Source of the DNA: an uncultured Clostridia bacterium | GTDB lineage: Bacteria; Bacillota; Clostridia; Christensenellales; Borkfalkiaceae | Reading direction: 5' to 3' | Assembly: GCA_946637575.1 (NCBI GenBank) | Contig: CAMPBJ010000028.1 | Location: 1 to 9,595, forward strand | DNA: 9,595 bases | Shown here: piece by piece, positions 1 through 7,431 of the stretch | Position numbering within the stretch: position 1 is the first letter of the stretch | Layout of the letters: each line of letters opens with the position of its first letter | The notes under the pieces: generated by a model | Databases searched by the model: none | The model's input: only the letters and a program-made list of their open reading frames with translations | What the model was told of the DNA's origin: nothing | Made by a program: the position numbers and the translations under genes

Positions 1-366
1 TCCGAACTCGCGGTTAAAAAAGGCGTTACGCAGGACGTCCTTTTGGAAGTAAACATCGGCAACGAGCCGTCGAAAAGCGGGTTTTTATACGAAGACGCGG
101 AGTCCGCCTTAAATCAGTCTGGATCTTATAAGGGGGTGCGCGTTCTGGGTTTAATGGCGATGCTGCCTAACACGGAAGACGACGAATTAAAGGCAGGTCT
201 TTGCAGAAAAATGCGCGCTCTTTTTGACAAACTTAAAAAAAAGCACGACGATTTTAAGTACCTGTCTATCGGTATGAGCGGCGACTATAAAATCGCGATA
301 AAAAACGGAAGCAATATGATAAGGCTCGGAAGTTTACTTTTCGGGCAGAGATATTACAATAAGTAA
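1..366 (+). CDS. yggS: YggS/YlmE-family PLP-binding protein (pyridoxal phosphate homeostasis protein), 5' end missing
   Basis: The reading frame is open from the first base to a TAA at 364-366, giving the last 121 residues of a protein that is normally about 220-230 residues long. The family is an alanine-racemase-like TIM barrel that binds pyridoxal 5'-phosphate and has a role in vitamin B6 and amino/keto-acid balance; it has no firmly known enzymatic reaction. Visible family signatures are LLEVNIGNEPSKSGF near the start, then LGLMAML, SIGMSGDY with the phosphate-binding region, and GSNMIRLGSLLFGQRYY at the C-terminus. The N-terminal part with the PLP-binding lysine lies outside the window. 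An internal TTG at 43 is not the start, because homology continues upstream of it. sepF follows after 15 bases, the same order as ylmE-ylmF in the Bacillus division cluster, so the two are probably co-transcribed. The family assignment is firm; the symbol is by family. Confidence 0.93.
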   Translation, partial: SELAVKKGVTQDVLLEVNIGNEPSKSGFLYEDAESALNQSGSYKGVRVLGLMAMLPNTEDDELKAGLCRKMRALFDKLKKKHDDFKYLSIGMSGDYKIAIKNGSNMIRLGSLLFGQRYYNK

Positions 367-381
367 AACGGAGAAGAGAAA

Positions 382-726
382 GTGGGATTATTCGACCTTT
401 TCGGTAAAGAACCGAGAGAAATGAAAGAAAGAACGGCTTATTTGACGGAGAAAGAGACGGAGAGAGCCGTTCCGTTTGAATCACAGGACAAAAAGGACGC
501 GCCCGTTTCGGTGTTCGTTCCGACCTCGTTTTCTGACGTCGAAACGATTATCGACAGATTAAAAGAAGGTAAAAACGCCGTCGTACACTTAACGCGCCTT
601 AAAAAAGAAACCGCAGTCCGCGTTTTGGATCTGCTGTCCGGCGCGATTTACGCGCTCGGTGGCGGTATTTACGAAATGGAAAAAGAAGTGTTTATGTTCT
701 CCCCTTCGGGAGTCGAGATCAACTGA
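382..726 (+). CDS. sepF: Cell division protein SepF
   Basis: SepF is a membrane-binding partner of FtsZ that bundles filaments and helps tether the Z ring in Gram-positive bacteria. The 114-residue product begins MGLFDLFGKE, which fits the short amphipathic membrane-targeting helix. A charged linker follows (about 11-40), then the SepF/DUF552 core (about 41-114) with the conserved run VLDLLSGAIYALGGGIYEM at about 81-99 and a C-terminal FMFSPSGVEI strand. It is shorter than the Bacillus protein (about 150 residues), mostly because the linker is short. The start is a GTG at 382 with GGAG at 370-373, a spacing of eight bases. The gene lies 15 bases after the YggS gene, the usual ylmE-ylmF pairing. 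A YlmG gene often comes next in related clusters; here a DegV-family gene follows. Confidence 0.94.
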   Translation: MGLFDLFGKEPREMKERTAYLTEKETERAVPFESQDKKDAPVSVFVPTSFSDVETIIDRLKEGKNAVVHLTRLKKETAVRVLDLLSGAIYALGGGIYEMEKEVFMFSPSGVEIN

Positions 727-759
727 TCGGAACCTTAAACGCTGTTTTAGGAGGTAATT

Positions 760-1653
760 ATGAGAAAATTTGAAATTGCAACCGATTCTACCTGCGATTT
801 GTACGCAAGAGAGATCAAAGAGAAAGAACTCTTCTTTCTTCCCCTCACCTTTACGCTTACCGATAAAAACGGTAACGTAACCGAGTATAAAGACGAGTTT
901 CAGTCGGACGCGGAGTACACGGAGTACTATGAGAAATTACACTCGGGGCTTTTATCCCGTACTTCCATGAACAACCCCGCTATCCACGAAGAGTTCTTTA
1001 TGAATATGGCAAAAGCGGGCGTTAAGGAAGCGATACACTTTACCATAAGTTACGGCCTTTGCAGAACGGTTGACGTCGCGAGAGAGGCGGTCGCCGAAGT
1101 GCAGAAGACTTACCCCGACTTCCATTGCCTTTGCATTGAGTCGAACACCACGACTTTAGGTCAGGGCATGCTCGTAAATATCGCGGTGGATATGCGCGAC
1201 AAGGGAAAGACCTTACAGGAAACTTTCGACTATATAGAAAGCGTCAAACACAATATCCAGCACTTTATCGTGGTGGACGACTTAAAGAGTTTGGTTCGCG
1301 GCGGAAGACTTTCCGCAGCCGCCGGCGCGGTCGGTAGCGTGCTTCAGGTTAAACCCGTTATCGTATTCAACAAGGAAGGTAAACTCGAGAGTTATAAAAA
1401 GTCGACCGGCTTAAAACACACCATCGGCTTGATCGCAAGAGAATTTGCAAATTATTCGCTAAACAAAGACTATCCCTTGATCTACATAGGACATACCGGC
1501 AAGGTGGATTCCGCGGAACTTCTTCAAAAGCAGTTAAAGGAACTCTACAATATCGACGCTCCTATACGTATGATAGGACCTGTCATCGCGTCGCACCTTG
1601 GCTACGGCACGGTGGCTTATGCCTTCCTTTCAAACGAAGAAAGACCGATCTAA
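760..1653 (+). CDS. DegV family fatty-acid-binding protein
   Basis: DegV-family proteins bind a fatty acid between two domains. In Firmicutes, FakB members present the fatty acid to the FakA kinase for phosphorylation and use in phospholipid synthesis. The 297-residue product has the usual family length and signatures: IATDSTCDL at 6-14, RTSMNNP at 67-73 (the TSxPS-like ligand-binding segment), VDDLKSLVRGGRLS at 172-185, and GPVIASHLGYGTV at 273-285. The ATG at 760 has a strong AGGAGGT at 749-755 with four bases between. The gap from sepF is 33 bases with no terminator, so it may belong to the same transcription unit, which ends at the hairpin near 1676-1691. Which FakB-type ligand it prefers cannot be read from the sequence, and no fakA gene is present here. 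Confidence 0.95.
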   Translation: MRKFEIATDSTCDLYAREIKEKELFFLPLTFTLTDKNGNVTEYKDEFQSDAEYTEYYEKLHSGLLSRTSMNNPAIHEEFFMNMAKAGVKEAIHFTISYGLCRTVDVAREAVAEVQKTYPDFHCLCIESNTTTLGQGMLVNIAVDMRDKGKTLQETFDYIESVKHNIQHFIVVDDLKSLVRGGRLSAAAGAVGSVLQVKPVIVFNKEGKLESYKKSTGLKHTIGLIAREFANYSLNKDYPLIYIGHTGKVDSAELLQKQLKELYNIDAPIRMIGPVIASHLGYGTVAYAFLSNEERPI

Positions 1654-1669
1654 ACTTGTTTTTAACGTC

Positions 1670-1698
1670 AAAAAACGCACCCGTGGGTGCGTTTTTTT
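1670..1698 (+). terminator. Rho-independent terminator after the DegV gene, probably bidirectional
   Basis: A six-pair GC-rich stem, CGCACC at 1676-1681 with GGTGCG at 1686-1691 around a CGTG loop, is followed by a run of seven T (1692-1698). On the other strand six T (complement of 1670-1675) follow the same stem, so it can also end the convergent thrS transcript, whose stop codon is at 1727. Confidence 0.9.
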
Positions 1699-1726
1699 GT
1701 TTTCTGTCGATTTTATTTGAGGTTTA

Positions 1727-3658
1727 TTACTCGATAACTTTATCTTTATCCTCTTTTACGAGTTTATCGTAAATCTCTTTTTTGGACATAACGCCGAGAT
1801 CGACGCCTTTTCTCGTTCTGACCGCGATACCGTTCTGTTCCTTTTCCTTGTCGCCTACGATGAACATATACGGAACTTTTTCCATCTGCGCTTCTCTGAT
1901 CTTATACCCTATCTTTTCGTTACGGTTATCGACTTCCGCACGGAGTCCTAACGCGCGAAGTTCCGAAACGATCTCGCTTGCGTAGTCCGCGGTTCTTTCG
2001 GTAAGGCTTAAAACCTTTACCTGAACGGGCGATACCCAGAGCGGGAACGCTCCGCCGTACTTTTCGATAAGGAGCGCAAGCGTCCTTTCGTAGCAACCGA
2101 TAGACGATCTGTGGATAACGAACGGGTACTGCTTTTCGCCGTTTTCGTCGATATACGTCATCTCGAAACTGTGCGCCGCCGCAAAGTCCAACTGTATGGT
2201 AATAAGCGTATCTTCCTTGCCGTAAACGTTCTTTATCTGAACGTCGAGCTTCGGACCGTAGAACGCCGCCTCGTCTTCCGCCTCCACGTAGTCTAAACCG
2301 ATATCGTCTAAAATCTTCTTCATCAACGCTTCGGTTTCGTTCCACGCCTTGTCGTTGTCGATATATTTCGCCTTATCTTTGCCGCGCTTTGAGAATCTGA
2401 ACGAAACGTCGTCTCTCATTCCCAGACACTCGAGGAAGTAGTAAGAAAGTTCGAGGCAACGCTTAAACTCGCTTTCTACCTGTTCGGGAGTGCAAATAAG
2501 GTGTCCGTCGGACAAGGTAAACTGACGGACTCTGATCAGTCCGTGCATTTCGCCCGACGCTTCCTTACGGAATTCGGTCGCGGTCTCCGCGTACCTTACG
2601 GGAAGGTCTCTATAACTCTTCAAACCGTTCTTATAGATCTGATACTGGAAGGGGCAAGTCATGGGGCGGAGCGCCATCGCGTCCGGAGAGTTTTCGTCCC
2701 CGATAATAAACATCTTATCCCTATAATGATCCCAGTGCCCCGAAATGCGATAAAGATCGTTCTTTGCCATATACGGAGTCTTGGTGATCATAAATCCGCG
2801 TTTTTCCTCTTCGTCTTCCACGAAACGGGAAAGAATCTGGATCATCTTCGCGCCCTTCGGCATAAGGATGGGAAGCCCCTGCCCTATGACTTCTTCGGTC
2901 ATAAAGAGCCCTAAATCACGGCCGAGTTTGTTGTGGTCGCGCTTTTTGACTTCCTCTAACATAACTAAATGTTCTTCGAGTTCGCTCTTCTTTTCAAACG
3001 CAACGCCGTAGATACGGGTAAGCATCTTATTGTGCTCGTCTCCGCGCCAGTACGCGCCGGTTATCGCGGTGAGTTTGAACGCCTTTATCCTACCCGTGGA
3101 AGGAAGGTGCGGTCCGCGGCAAAGGTCGATAAAATCGCCTTGCTTGTAGCAGGATATTTTAGCGTCTTGCGGAAGGTCGTTTATTATCTCGACTTTATAC
3201 GGTTCGCGGGCGTCTTTAAAAAACTTCAACGCGTCTTTCCTGTCCATATCGATACGCTCTAACGGAAGGTCGCTCTTTATTATCGACTTCATCTCTTCTT
3301 CGATGGTAACAAGATCCGCTTGGGTTATCGGAGTTTTGAACTCTATGTCGTAATAAAATCCGTTTTCGATCGTCGGACCTATCGCGAGTTTACTCGTGGG
3401 GTAGATCCTCTTTATCGCCTGCGCAAGCACGTGCGCGGTCGTATGACGGTAAACGGACAGCCCTTCCTTATCTTTAAGGGTTATTATACTCAACTCGCAG
3501 TCGCCGTCTATAACTTTGGAAAGATCGACGAGTTCGCCGTTAACTTTTGCGCATACGGCTACTCTCGCAAGCCCTTCCGAAATGTCCTTCGCAACTTCAA
3601 GCGCGGTCTTCGGCGCGTCGTACTCTAACGCCGAACCGTCTTTTAATGTAATCTTCAT
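1727..3658 (-). CDS. thrS: Threonine--tRNA ligase
   Basis: Class II aminoacyl-tRNA synthetase that charges tRNA-Thr in the cytoplasm and clears mischarged Ser-tRNA-Thr. The 643-residue protein is close to the family norm (E. coli 642). Domains in order are: TGS (about 1-63); the second additional/editing domain with HTTAH at 72-76 and CRGPH at 180-184; the class II catalytic core with MTCP (Cys335), His386 and His516 as the expected zinc ligands; motif 2 around FRKEASGEMHGLIRVRQF at 363-380; motif 3 around 517-540; and the C-terminal anticodon-binding domain from about 541. I chose the ATG at 3656-3658 because AAGGAG lies seven to eight bases upstream and MKITLKDG is the normal TGS start. A longer frame to 3724 only reads through the T-box leader. 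Expression is controlled by the adjacent T-box. The upstream neighbour is ytxC, as in Bacillus subtilis. Confidence 0.98.
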   Translation of the reverse strand: MKITLKDGSALEYDAPKTALEVAKDISEGLARVAVCAKVNGELVDLSKVIDGDCELSIITLKDKEGLSVYRHTTAHVLAQAIKRIYPTSKLAIGPTIENGFYYDIEFKTPITQADLVTIEEEMKSIIKSDLPLERIDMDRKDALKFFKDAREPYKVEIINDLPQDAKISCYKQGDFIDLCRGPHLPSTGRIKAFKLTAITGAYWRGDEHNKMLTRIYGVAFEKKSELEEHLVMLEEVKKRDHNKLGRDLGLFMTEEVIGQGLPILMPKGAKMIQILSRFVEDEEEKRGFMITKTPYMAKNDLYRISGHWDHYRDKMFIIGDENSPDAMALRPMTCPFQYQIYKNGLKSYRDLPVRYAETATEFRKEASGEMHGLIRVRQFTLSDGHLICTPEQVESEFKRCLELSYYFLECLGMRDDVSFRFSKRGKDKAKYIDNDKAWNETEALMKKILDDIGLDYVEAEDEAAFYGPKLDVQIKNVYGKEDTLITIQLDFAAAHSFEMTYIDENGEKQYPFVIHRSSIGCYERTLALLIEKYGGAFPLWVSPVQVKVLSLTERTADYASEIVSELRALGLRAEVDNRNEKIGYKIREAQMEKVPYMFIVGDKEKEQNGIAVRTRKGVDLGVMSKKEIYDKLVKEDKDKVIE

Positions 3659-3672
3659 ATCTTTCTCCTTAT

Positions 3673-3703
3673 AAAAAAACGCCCTTTGGTAACCCAAAGG
3701 ACG
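3673..3703 (-). terminator. T-box-controlled leader terminator of thrS
   Basis: On the minus strand a ten-pair stem, CGTCCTTTGG with CCAAAGGGCG (one G-U pair) around a GTTA loop at 3680-3703, is followed by seven T (3673-3679). Its 5' arm includes the CCTTT that the antiterminator would use instead, so the two structures are mutually exclusive. Confidence 0.93.
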
Positions 3704-3892
3704 AAATAATTTCCGCGTTTCCACCTTTATTGTCGGGTATTCCCCGACCGCTCGAATTCGACTCTAAGCGTCGATCGCTTGCCAAAAACGGTGGTTTCGC
3801 AATCCCAAAATCAACTGCGGGGCTTTCACCTATCCCCCGCTCTCTATAAGCGACCTTCGGTGCTACTTGTCCGTTCTTAACGGCTTCAATTA
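3673..3892 (-). promoter_or_regulatory. T-box riboswitch of thrS, threonine specifier ACC
   Basis: This untranslated leader senses uncharged tRNA-Thr. Reading the minus strand, the base of stem I pairs GCC and AACGG with CCGTT and GGC. AAGTAG sits opposite GCGAAACCA in the specifier loop, and the specifier codon ACC is at 3793-3795, preceded by GAA and followed by A. The distal part of stem I shows AGAGAG and GGTG motifs. The conserved T-box AAAGGTGGAAACGCGG lies at 3713-3728 and differs at one inner position from the usual TGGNACCGCGG form. AAAGG (3724-3728) can pair with CCTTT (3696-3700) to form the antiterminator, which competes with the terminator at 3680-3703. The bulge reads UGGA, which predicts a U discriminator base on the cognate tRNA. 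Confidence 0.93.
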
Positions 3893-3897
3893 AACTC

Positions 3898-3926
3898 ATT
3901 TTACGACTACTTTTAACTTTTGTCAA
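3898..3926 (-). promoter_or_regulatory. Sigma-A-type promoter of thrS
   Basis: On the minus strand a perfect -35 TTGACA (3921-3926) is separated by 17 bases from a -10 TAAAAT (3898-3903). Transcription should start near 3890, at the beginning of the T-box leader. The promoter sits between the ytxC stop codon and the leader, so thrS has its own control even if ytxC transcripts read through. Confidence 0.88.
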
Positions 3927-3941
3927 ACGTTTTTCCGACAA

Positions 3942-4661
3942 TTATCCGAAATATCTCGTAGAAAAAAATATCTTGTCGCCGTAAAACTCTTTTAAATAGT
4001 ACTCGTCGTCTTTCGGAACTCTTCCCAAAAGTTCTATCTCTCCGCCGCCGGAAAGTATCACTTCACGGAAGAGTTTTAAGTTCTCCGTAGGCAGAAGGTC
4101 CGCGCGGAACAGACGTTTATAGTTGGAGTCGTAAACCTTTCCGCCGTCCACGTACACTCGCTTTTTTTTCGTTTCAAGTAAAAAAGAAATAAACTCCTTT
4201 AACTGCGATTTTAAAAACACCATCGGCACGTAAGTTACTATCTCCGCCCACTTCTTTTTAAGCGGTTTTAACCAGAAGTTGTACACGCCGTCTATCGCGA
4301 CTTCGCAGAGCCCTTTCATCTTGTTTACGGCGTACTTTTTGTCTTCGTAAAAGTCCGCCGCAATCAAACTCGCAAACAGTATCTCTTTTTCGTCTTCGGA
4401 CAGCCCCGTAACGTTAACGGCGCTTTTAAAATAGTCGTACTTGTACTTTACCGCGATTATCTCCGCGACTTTATCTATTATCTCTATCCCTACGATCTCT
4501 GAATAACAGTCCGGACAGTCGATACTTAAAATCGCGCGTCCGCTTTCTTTTTTTAAGTTTACTTTGCAATCCGCGCCGCCTAAAAGTTCCGCCACGTTGT
4601 TCTGGATAAACAAAAGTGAGTTCTGTCCGTCTTCACGTTCGGTTACACGTATTCTCGCCAT
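3942..4661 (-). CDS. ytxC: YtxC-like putative sporulation-family protein
   Basis: The 239-residue product is soluble, with no signal peptide or membrane segment visible. It resembles the YtxC family of spore-forming Firmicutes, whose biochemical role is unknown. Features that remind me of the family are AEIIAVKYKYDYFKSAV at about 66-81, a D-rich AADFYEDKKYAVNKM around 101-115, and the segment VYNFWLKPLKKKWAEIVTYVP at about 126-146, where family members carry aromatic and K/R-rich residues. The C-terminal part (LSGGGEIELLGRV, KEFYGDKIFF) looks like a small folded domain. Position supports the call: in B. subtilis ytxC lies directly before thrS, as here. The start ATG is only five bases after the ATPase stop codon and has no clear Shine-Dalgarno sequence, so translation is probably coupled to the ATPase gene. 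The name is a family-level inference from motifs and order, not a search result. Confidence 0.72.
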   Translation of the reverse strand: MARIRVTEREDGQNSLLFIQNNVAELLGGADCKVNLKKESGRAILSIDCPDCYSEIVGIEIIDKVAEIIAVKYKYDYFKSAVNVTGLSEDEKEILFASLIAADFYEDKKYAVNKMKGLCEVAIDGVYNFWLKPLKKKWAEIVTYVPMVFLKSQLKEFISFLLETKKKRVYVDGGKVYDSNYKRLFRADLLPTENLKLFREVILSGGGEIELLGRVPKDDEYYLKEFYGDKIFFSTRYFG

Positions 4662-4666
4662 ATAGT

Positions 4667-7312
4667 TTAGTCTATGCTTTGAAACCGGTTTTTATTTACG
4701 GTAACGCGTATTTTATTTTTCCCTTTTCCCCTTACCTGTCTATAAACAAACTTATACGCCTCTGAAAAAAGCACTATACTCATTGAAACAAGCGCGCACC
4801 TTAAAAGCACCGAAAACCTTATCGCGCCTATGCCGAATACGCCGGGGAACACCGTTACCGTGAGCGCGTGGACTATAAGCAGAAGTAAAAACGTTATCCC
4901 CATTATTTTATTCTTCGTGATCCGTTTAAAAACGCTTTCCGCGCCGAGTTCTCTGCAGTTGAACGCGTTGAACAGTTGAAACAATATAAAGAGCGTAAAA
5001 AGCACGCCCGAACGCTCGGACTCCTTTGCCCCTATAAAGTTGTAGACGCTCTCTAAAATAAGCACCGTGGCGACTAATACGCCGTTAAACGCAATGCGCA
5101 ACGCAAGTTTGGGCGTTAAAACGCTTTCGCCTTTTTTAGGCGGCTTTTGCTTTAAAAGAGAAGGACTCGGAGGTTCAAGCCCCAGCGTTAACGCCGGCGG
5201 GCCGTCCATAATGACGTTTATCCATAAAAGTTGCAAAGTGTTGAAAAGCGACGGGAGTCCAAGCACCGAACATACCGTTATGTATAAAAGAGCCGAAAGG
5301 TTTACGGACAGTTGAAAGAGTACGAACCGCTTTAAATTGACGTAGAAGTTTCTTCCGAAAGATACCGCTTTTACGACGGTTGAAAACGCGTCGTCGAGCA
5401 GAATACAGTCCGCCGCCTCTTTGGTTATCTCGCTACCCGTCTTACCCATCGCGATACCTACGTCGGCATGGCGGATCGCGGGCGCGTCGTTTATCCCGTC
5501 GCCCGTTACGGCGACGATTTCACCCGCGTTTTTTAACGTGCGAACGACTTTAAGTTTTACTGACGGAGTGCTTCTCGCTATCACCGTGATTTTGGAAAGC
5601 GCCTTGAAAAGTGTTTTTTCGTCCATATTCTCTATGTCTGACGCGTTTACCACCATCGACTCGCTGTCCGCGATCCCGAGTTCCCTTGCGACCGCTAACG
5701 CCGTCATCCTGTTGTCGCCCGTAAGTATCTTCACTTTTATTCCCGCTCTCTTGCAATCGGCGATCGCCTTTAACGCGTCCTTCCGTACGGGATCAGAAAG
5801 CGACACGAATCCGTCGAAAACAAAGCCCCCGTCCTCTTCTTTGTGCGCGAACGCAAGCACTCGCTTCGCTTCAAGTTCTTTTTTTTCAATCGCGTAGAAC
5901 ACGTTTTGTTTCTGACTTTCGGTAAGATTGCATTTCGGCAACACCTTTTCGGGCGCGCCTTTAAGATAGGTGATATTTCTGCCGCTTAAAGAGACGGTCG
6001 TCGCCATATACTTTTTGTCGCTGGAAAAGTCTTCGCGGAAGATAAGGGCGTAACGGTTTCTTTGAACGCTTGGATCTTCGTTCGTTTTAGAACGGAACAC
6101 TTTTAGAAGAGCGATTTCCGTTCCGCTGCCGATCCACTTTCCGCCGCAGAACTCCGCCGTCGTGTTGAGCGCAAAATTATTAAGCAAGTGCTTATCTATA
6201 TTATCCGTCGCCTTAACGCAAGTCGCGCCGGCGCATACGGATTCGACCGCCATCTCGTTTTGCGTAAGCGTGCCGGTCTTATCCGAAAGTATCACCGTGA
6301 CCGCCCCCGCCGTCTCCGTTGCGGTCATTTTCTTTATGAGCGCGTTCTCTTTGGACAGTTTTATCATATTAAGCGCAAGCGACACCGCGACGATCGTCGG
6401 CAACCCCTCCGGAACCGCGGCGACTATAAGCACTATCGCAGAGATAAAGAGTTCTTGCACCGAGGAAAAATTGAGCGTTCCGTTTCGGTAAAGTCTTATC
6501 GCGGATATTACGAACACGAAAACCGCGGTTATCACTCCGATCAGCGTAACTGTCTTTCCGAGATTTGCGAGTTTTTTCGAAAGCGGGGAAGCAACGTCTT
6601 TTCCGCCCGATATTTCGCCCGCTATTCTGCCTATTTCGGTACGGTCGCCCGTCGCCGTTACGACCGCTCTTCCGGATCCCGACGTTACAAACGTTCCCGA
6701 GTAAATACAGTTTATTCTTTCCGCAAGCGGAGTCGAGGTCGAAAGCACGGCGTCGCCGCGTTTTTTTACAGGCTTACTCTCCCCGGTAAGCGCGGATTCG
6801 TCCGCAGATAAACTTGCGCCGTCTAAAAGGCGGCAGTCGGTCGGCACTTTGTCGCCCGTCTCTAGAATAACGATATCCCCGACTACGAGTTCTCTTTGAC
6901 TTACCGTCTTTATCTTGCCGTCGCGAACGACTTTCACTTCAAGGTCTTTATATATCCTATTCAGCGCGGAAAAGGCTTTTTTTGAACTTCTTTCCATAAC
7001 GAGCGTTATCGTCGTCGATAGAGCGATCGCAAGAAACACGCCGACGCACTCCGAAAAGTCGCCGTCGCCCGTCTTTAACTGTTTCCCAAGGTTAACGCCG
7101 AGAGTTAAAATAAACGCAAAGATAAGAATAAGTATCATCGGCTCTTTCAATGCGGAAAAAAGGCGTTTATAAAACCCTTCCCGTTTTCTCTCGGTAAGAA
7201 CGTTTTCCCCCGTCTTTTCCCTGATTTTACGCACTTTTTCGGAAGAAAGACCGAATTCGGCGTTTACGCCGAGTTTATTTAAAGTTTCGCCGGCAGATTG
7301 TGAATAAAACAT
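4667..7312 (-). CDS. Calcium-type P-type ATPase (P2 family), one-site pattern
   Basis: An integral membrane pump that uses ATP to export a cation, most likely Ca2+. The 881-residue protein has the full P2 layout: cation-ATPase N-domain (about 1-50), M1-M2 (about 58-106), actuator domain with TGES at 176-179, M3-M4 (about 254-316) with PEGLP at 301-305, phosphorylation motif DKTGTLT with Asp344, nucleotide-binding KGAPE at 451-455, TGDN at 531-534, TGDGINDAP at 603-611, and M5-M10 (about 662-857). Ion ligands seen are Glu302 in M4 and Asn699 and Asp703 in M6. M5 has Asn671 but Ala674 where SERCA has a Glu, the plasma-membrane-type, single-Ca2+ pattern. A basic tail (about 858-881) ends the protein. 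I prefer the ATG at 7310-7312, with AGGGGTG five to six bases upstream, over a GTG two codons earlier. Mn2+ or another cation is not excluded. Confidence 0.95.
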   Translation of the reverse strand: MFYSQSAGETLNKLGVNAEFGLSSEKVRKIREKTGENVLTERKREGFYKRLFSALKEPMILILIFAFILTLGVNLGKQLKTGDGDFSECVGVFLAIALSTTITLVMERSSKKAFSALNRIYKDLEVKVVRDGKIKTVSQRELVVGDIVILETGDKVPTDCRLLDGASLSADESALTGESKPVKKRGDAVLSTSTPLAERINCIYSGTFVTSGSGRAVVTATGDRTEIGRIAGEISGGKDVASPLSKKLANLGKTVTLIGVITAVFVFVISAIRLYRNGTLNFSSVQELFISAIVLIVAAVPEGLPTIVAVSLALNMIKLSKENALIKKMTATETAGAVTVILSDKTGTLTQNEMAVESVCAGATCVKATDNIDKHLLNNFALNTTAEFCGGKWIGSGTEIALLKVFRSKTNEDPSVQRNRYALIFREDFSSDKKYMATTVSLSGRNITYLKGAPEKVLPKCNLTESQKQNVFYAIEKKELEAKRVLAFAHKEEDGGFVFDGFVSLSDPVRKDALKAIADCKRAGIKVKILTGDNRMTALAVARELGIADSESMVVNASDIENMDEKTLFKALSKITVIARSTPSVKLKVVRTLKNAGEIVAVTGDGINDAPAIRHADVGIAMGKTGSEITKEAADCILLDDAFSTVVKAVSFGRNFYVNLKRFVLFQLSVNLSALLYITVCSVLGLPSLFNTLQLLWINVIMDGPPALTLGLEPPSPSLLKQKPPKKGESVLTPKLALRIAFNGVLVATVLILESVYNFIGAKESERSGVLFTLFILFQLFNAFNCRELGAESVFKRITKNKIMGITFLLLLIVHALTVTVFPGVFGIGAIRFSVLLRCALVSMSIVLFSEAYKFVYRQVRGKGKNKIRVTVNKNRFQSID

Positions 7313-7370
7313 AGACACCCCTTAAGTCTTTTAATTTTATTCACTTTTTTCGATTTATATGTTTACCAAG

Positions 7371-7399
7371 TGGACAAACGCGCTATTTTGTGCTAAACT
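7371..7399 (+). promoter_or_regulatory. Extended -10 promoter of the phosphoribosyltransferase gene
   Basis: TGGACA at 7371-7376 (-35), a 17-base spacer and TAAACT at 7394-7399 (-10), with TGC directly before the -10 (extended -10 form). It lies about 33 bases upstream of the start codon. I found no equally convincing promoter for the divergent ATPase gene in the same 119-base gap. Confidence 0.78.
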
Positions 7400-7431
7400 T
7401 ATGTTCGTAAAAAATAAAGAAGGTGTTTACT

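Noticed and set aside
266..484. Minus-strand frame of 72 codons across the YggS-SepF junction
   Set aside because: Antisense to two recognisable genes, with no family signature.
1926..2345. Minus-strand frame of 139 codons in another frame of thrS
   Set aside because: Arg/Gly-rich out-of-frame reading of a strongly conserved gene.
2501..2914. Plus-strand frame of 137 codons inside thrS
   Set aside because: Antisense shadow of the thrS catalytic core; no start signal or recognisable protein.
3669..3941. Open frame of 90 codons on the minus strand upstream of thrS
   Set aside because: It coincides with the T-box leader and its terminator; its codons carry structural RNA motifs, and the sequence resembles no protein I know.
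6188..6811. Long 207-codon plus-strand frame inside the ATPase gene
   Set aside because: It is antisense to the A-domain and M3-M4 region of a clearly coding gene, is very rich in Arg and Tyr, and shows no domain.
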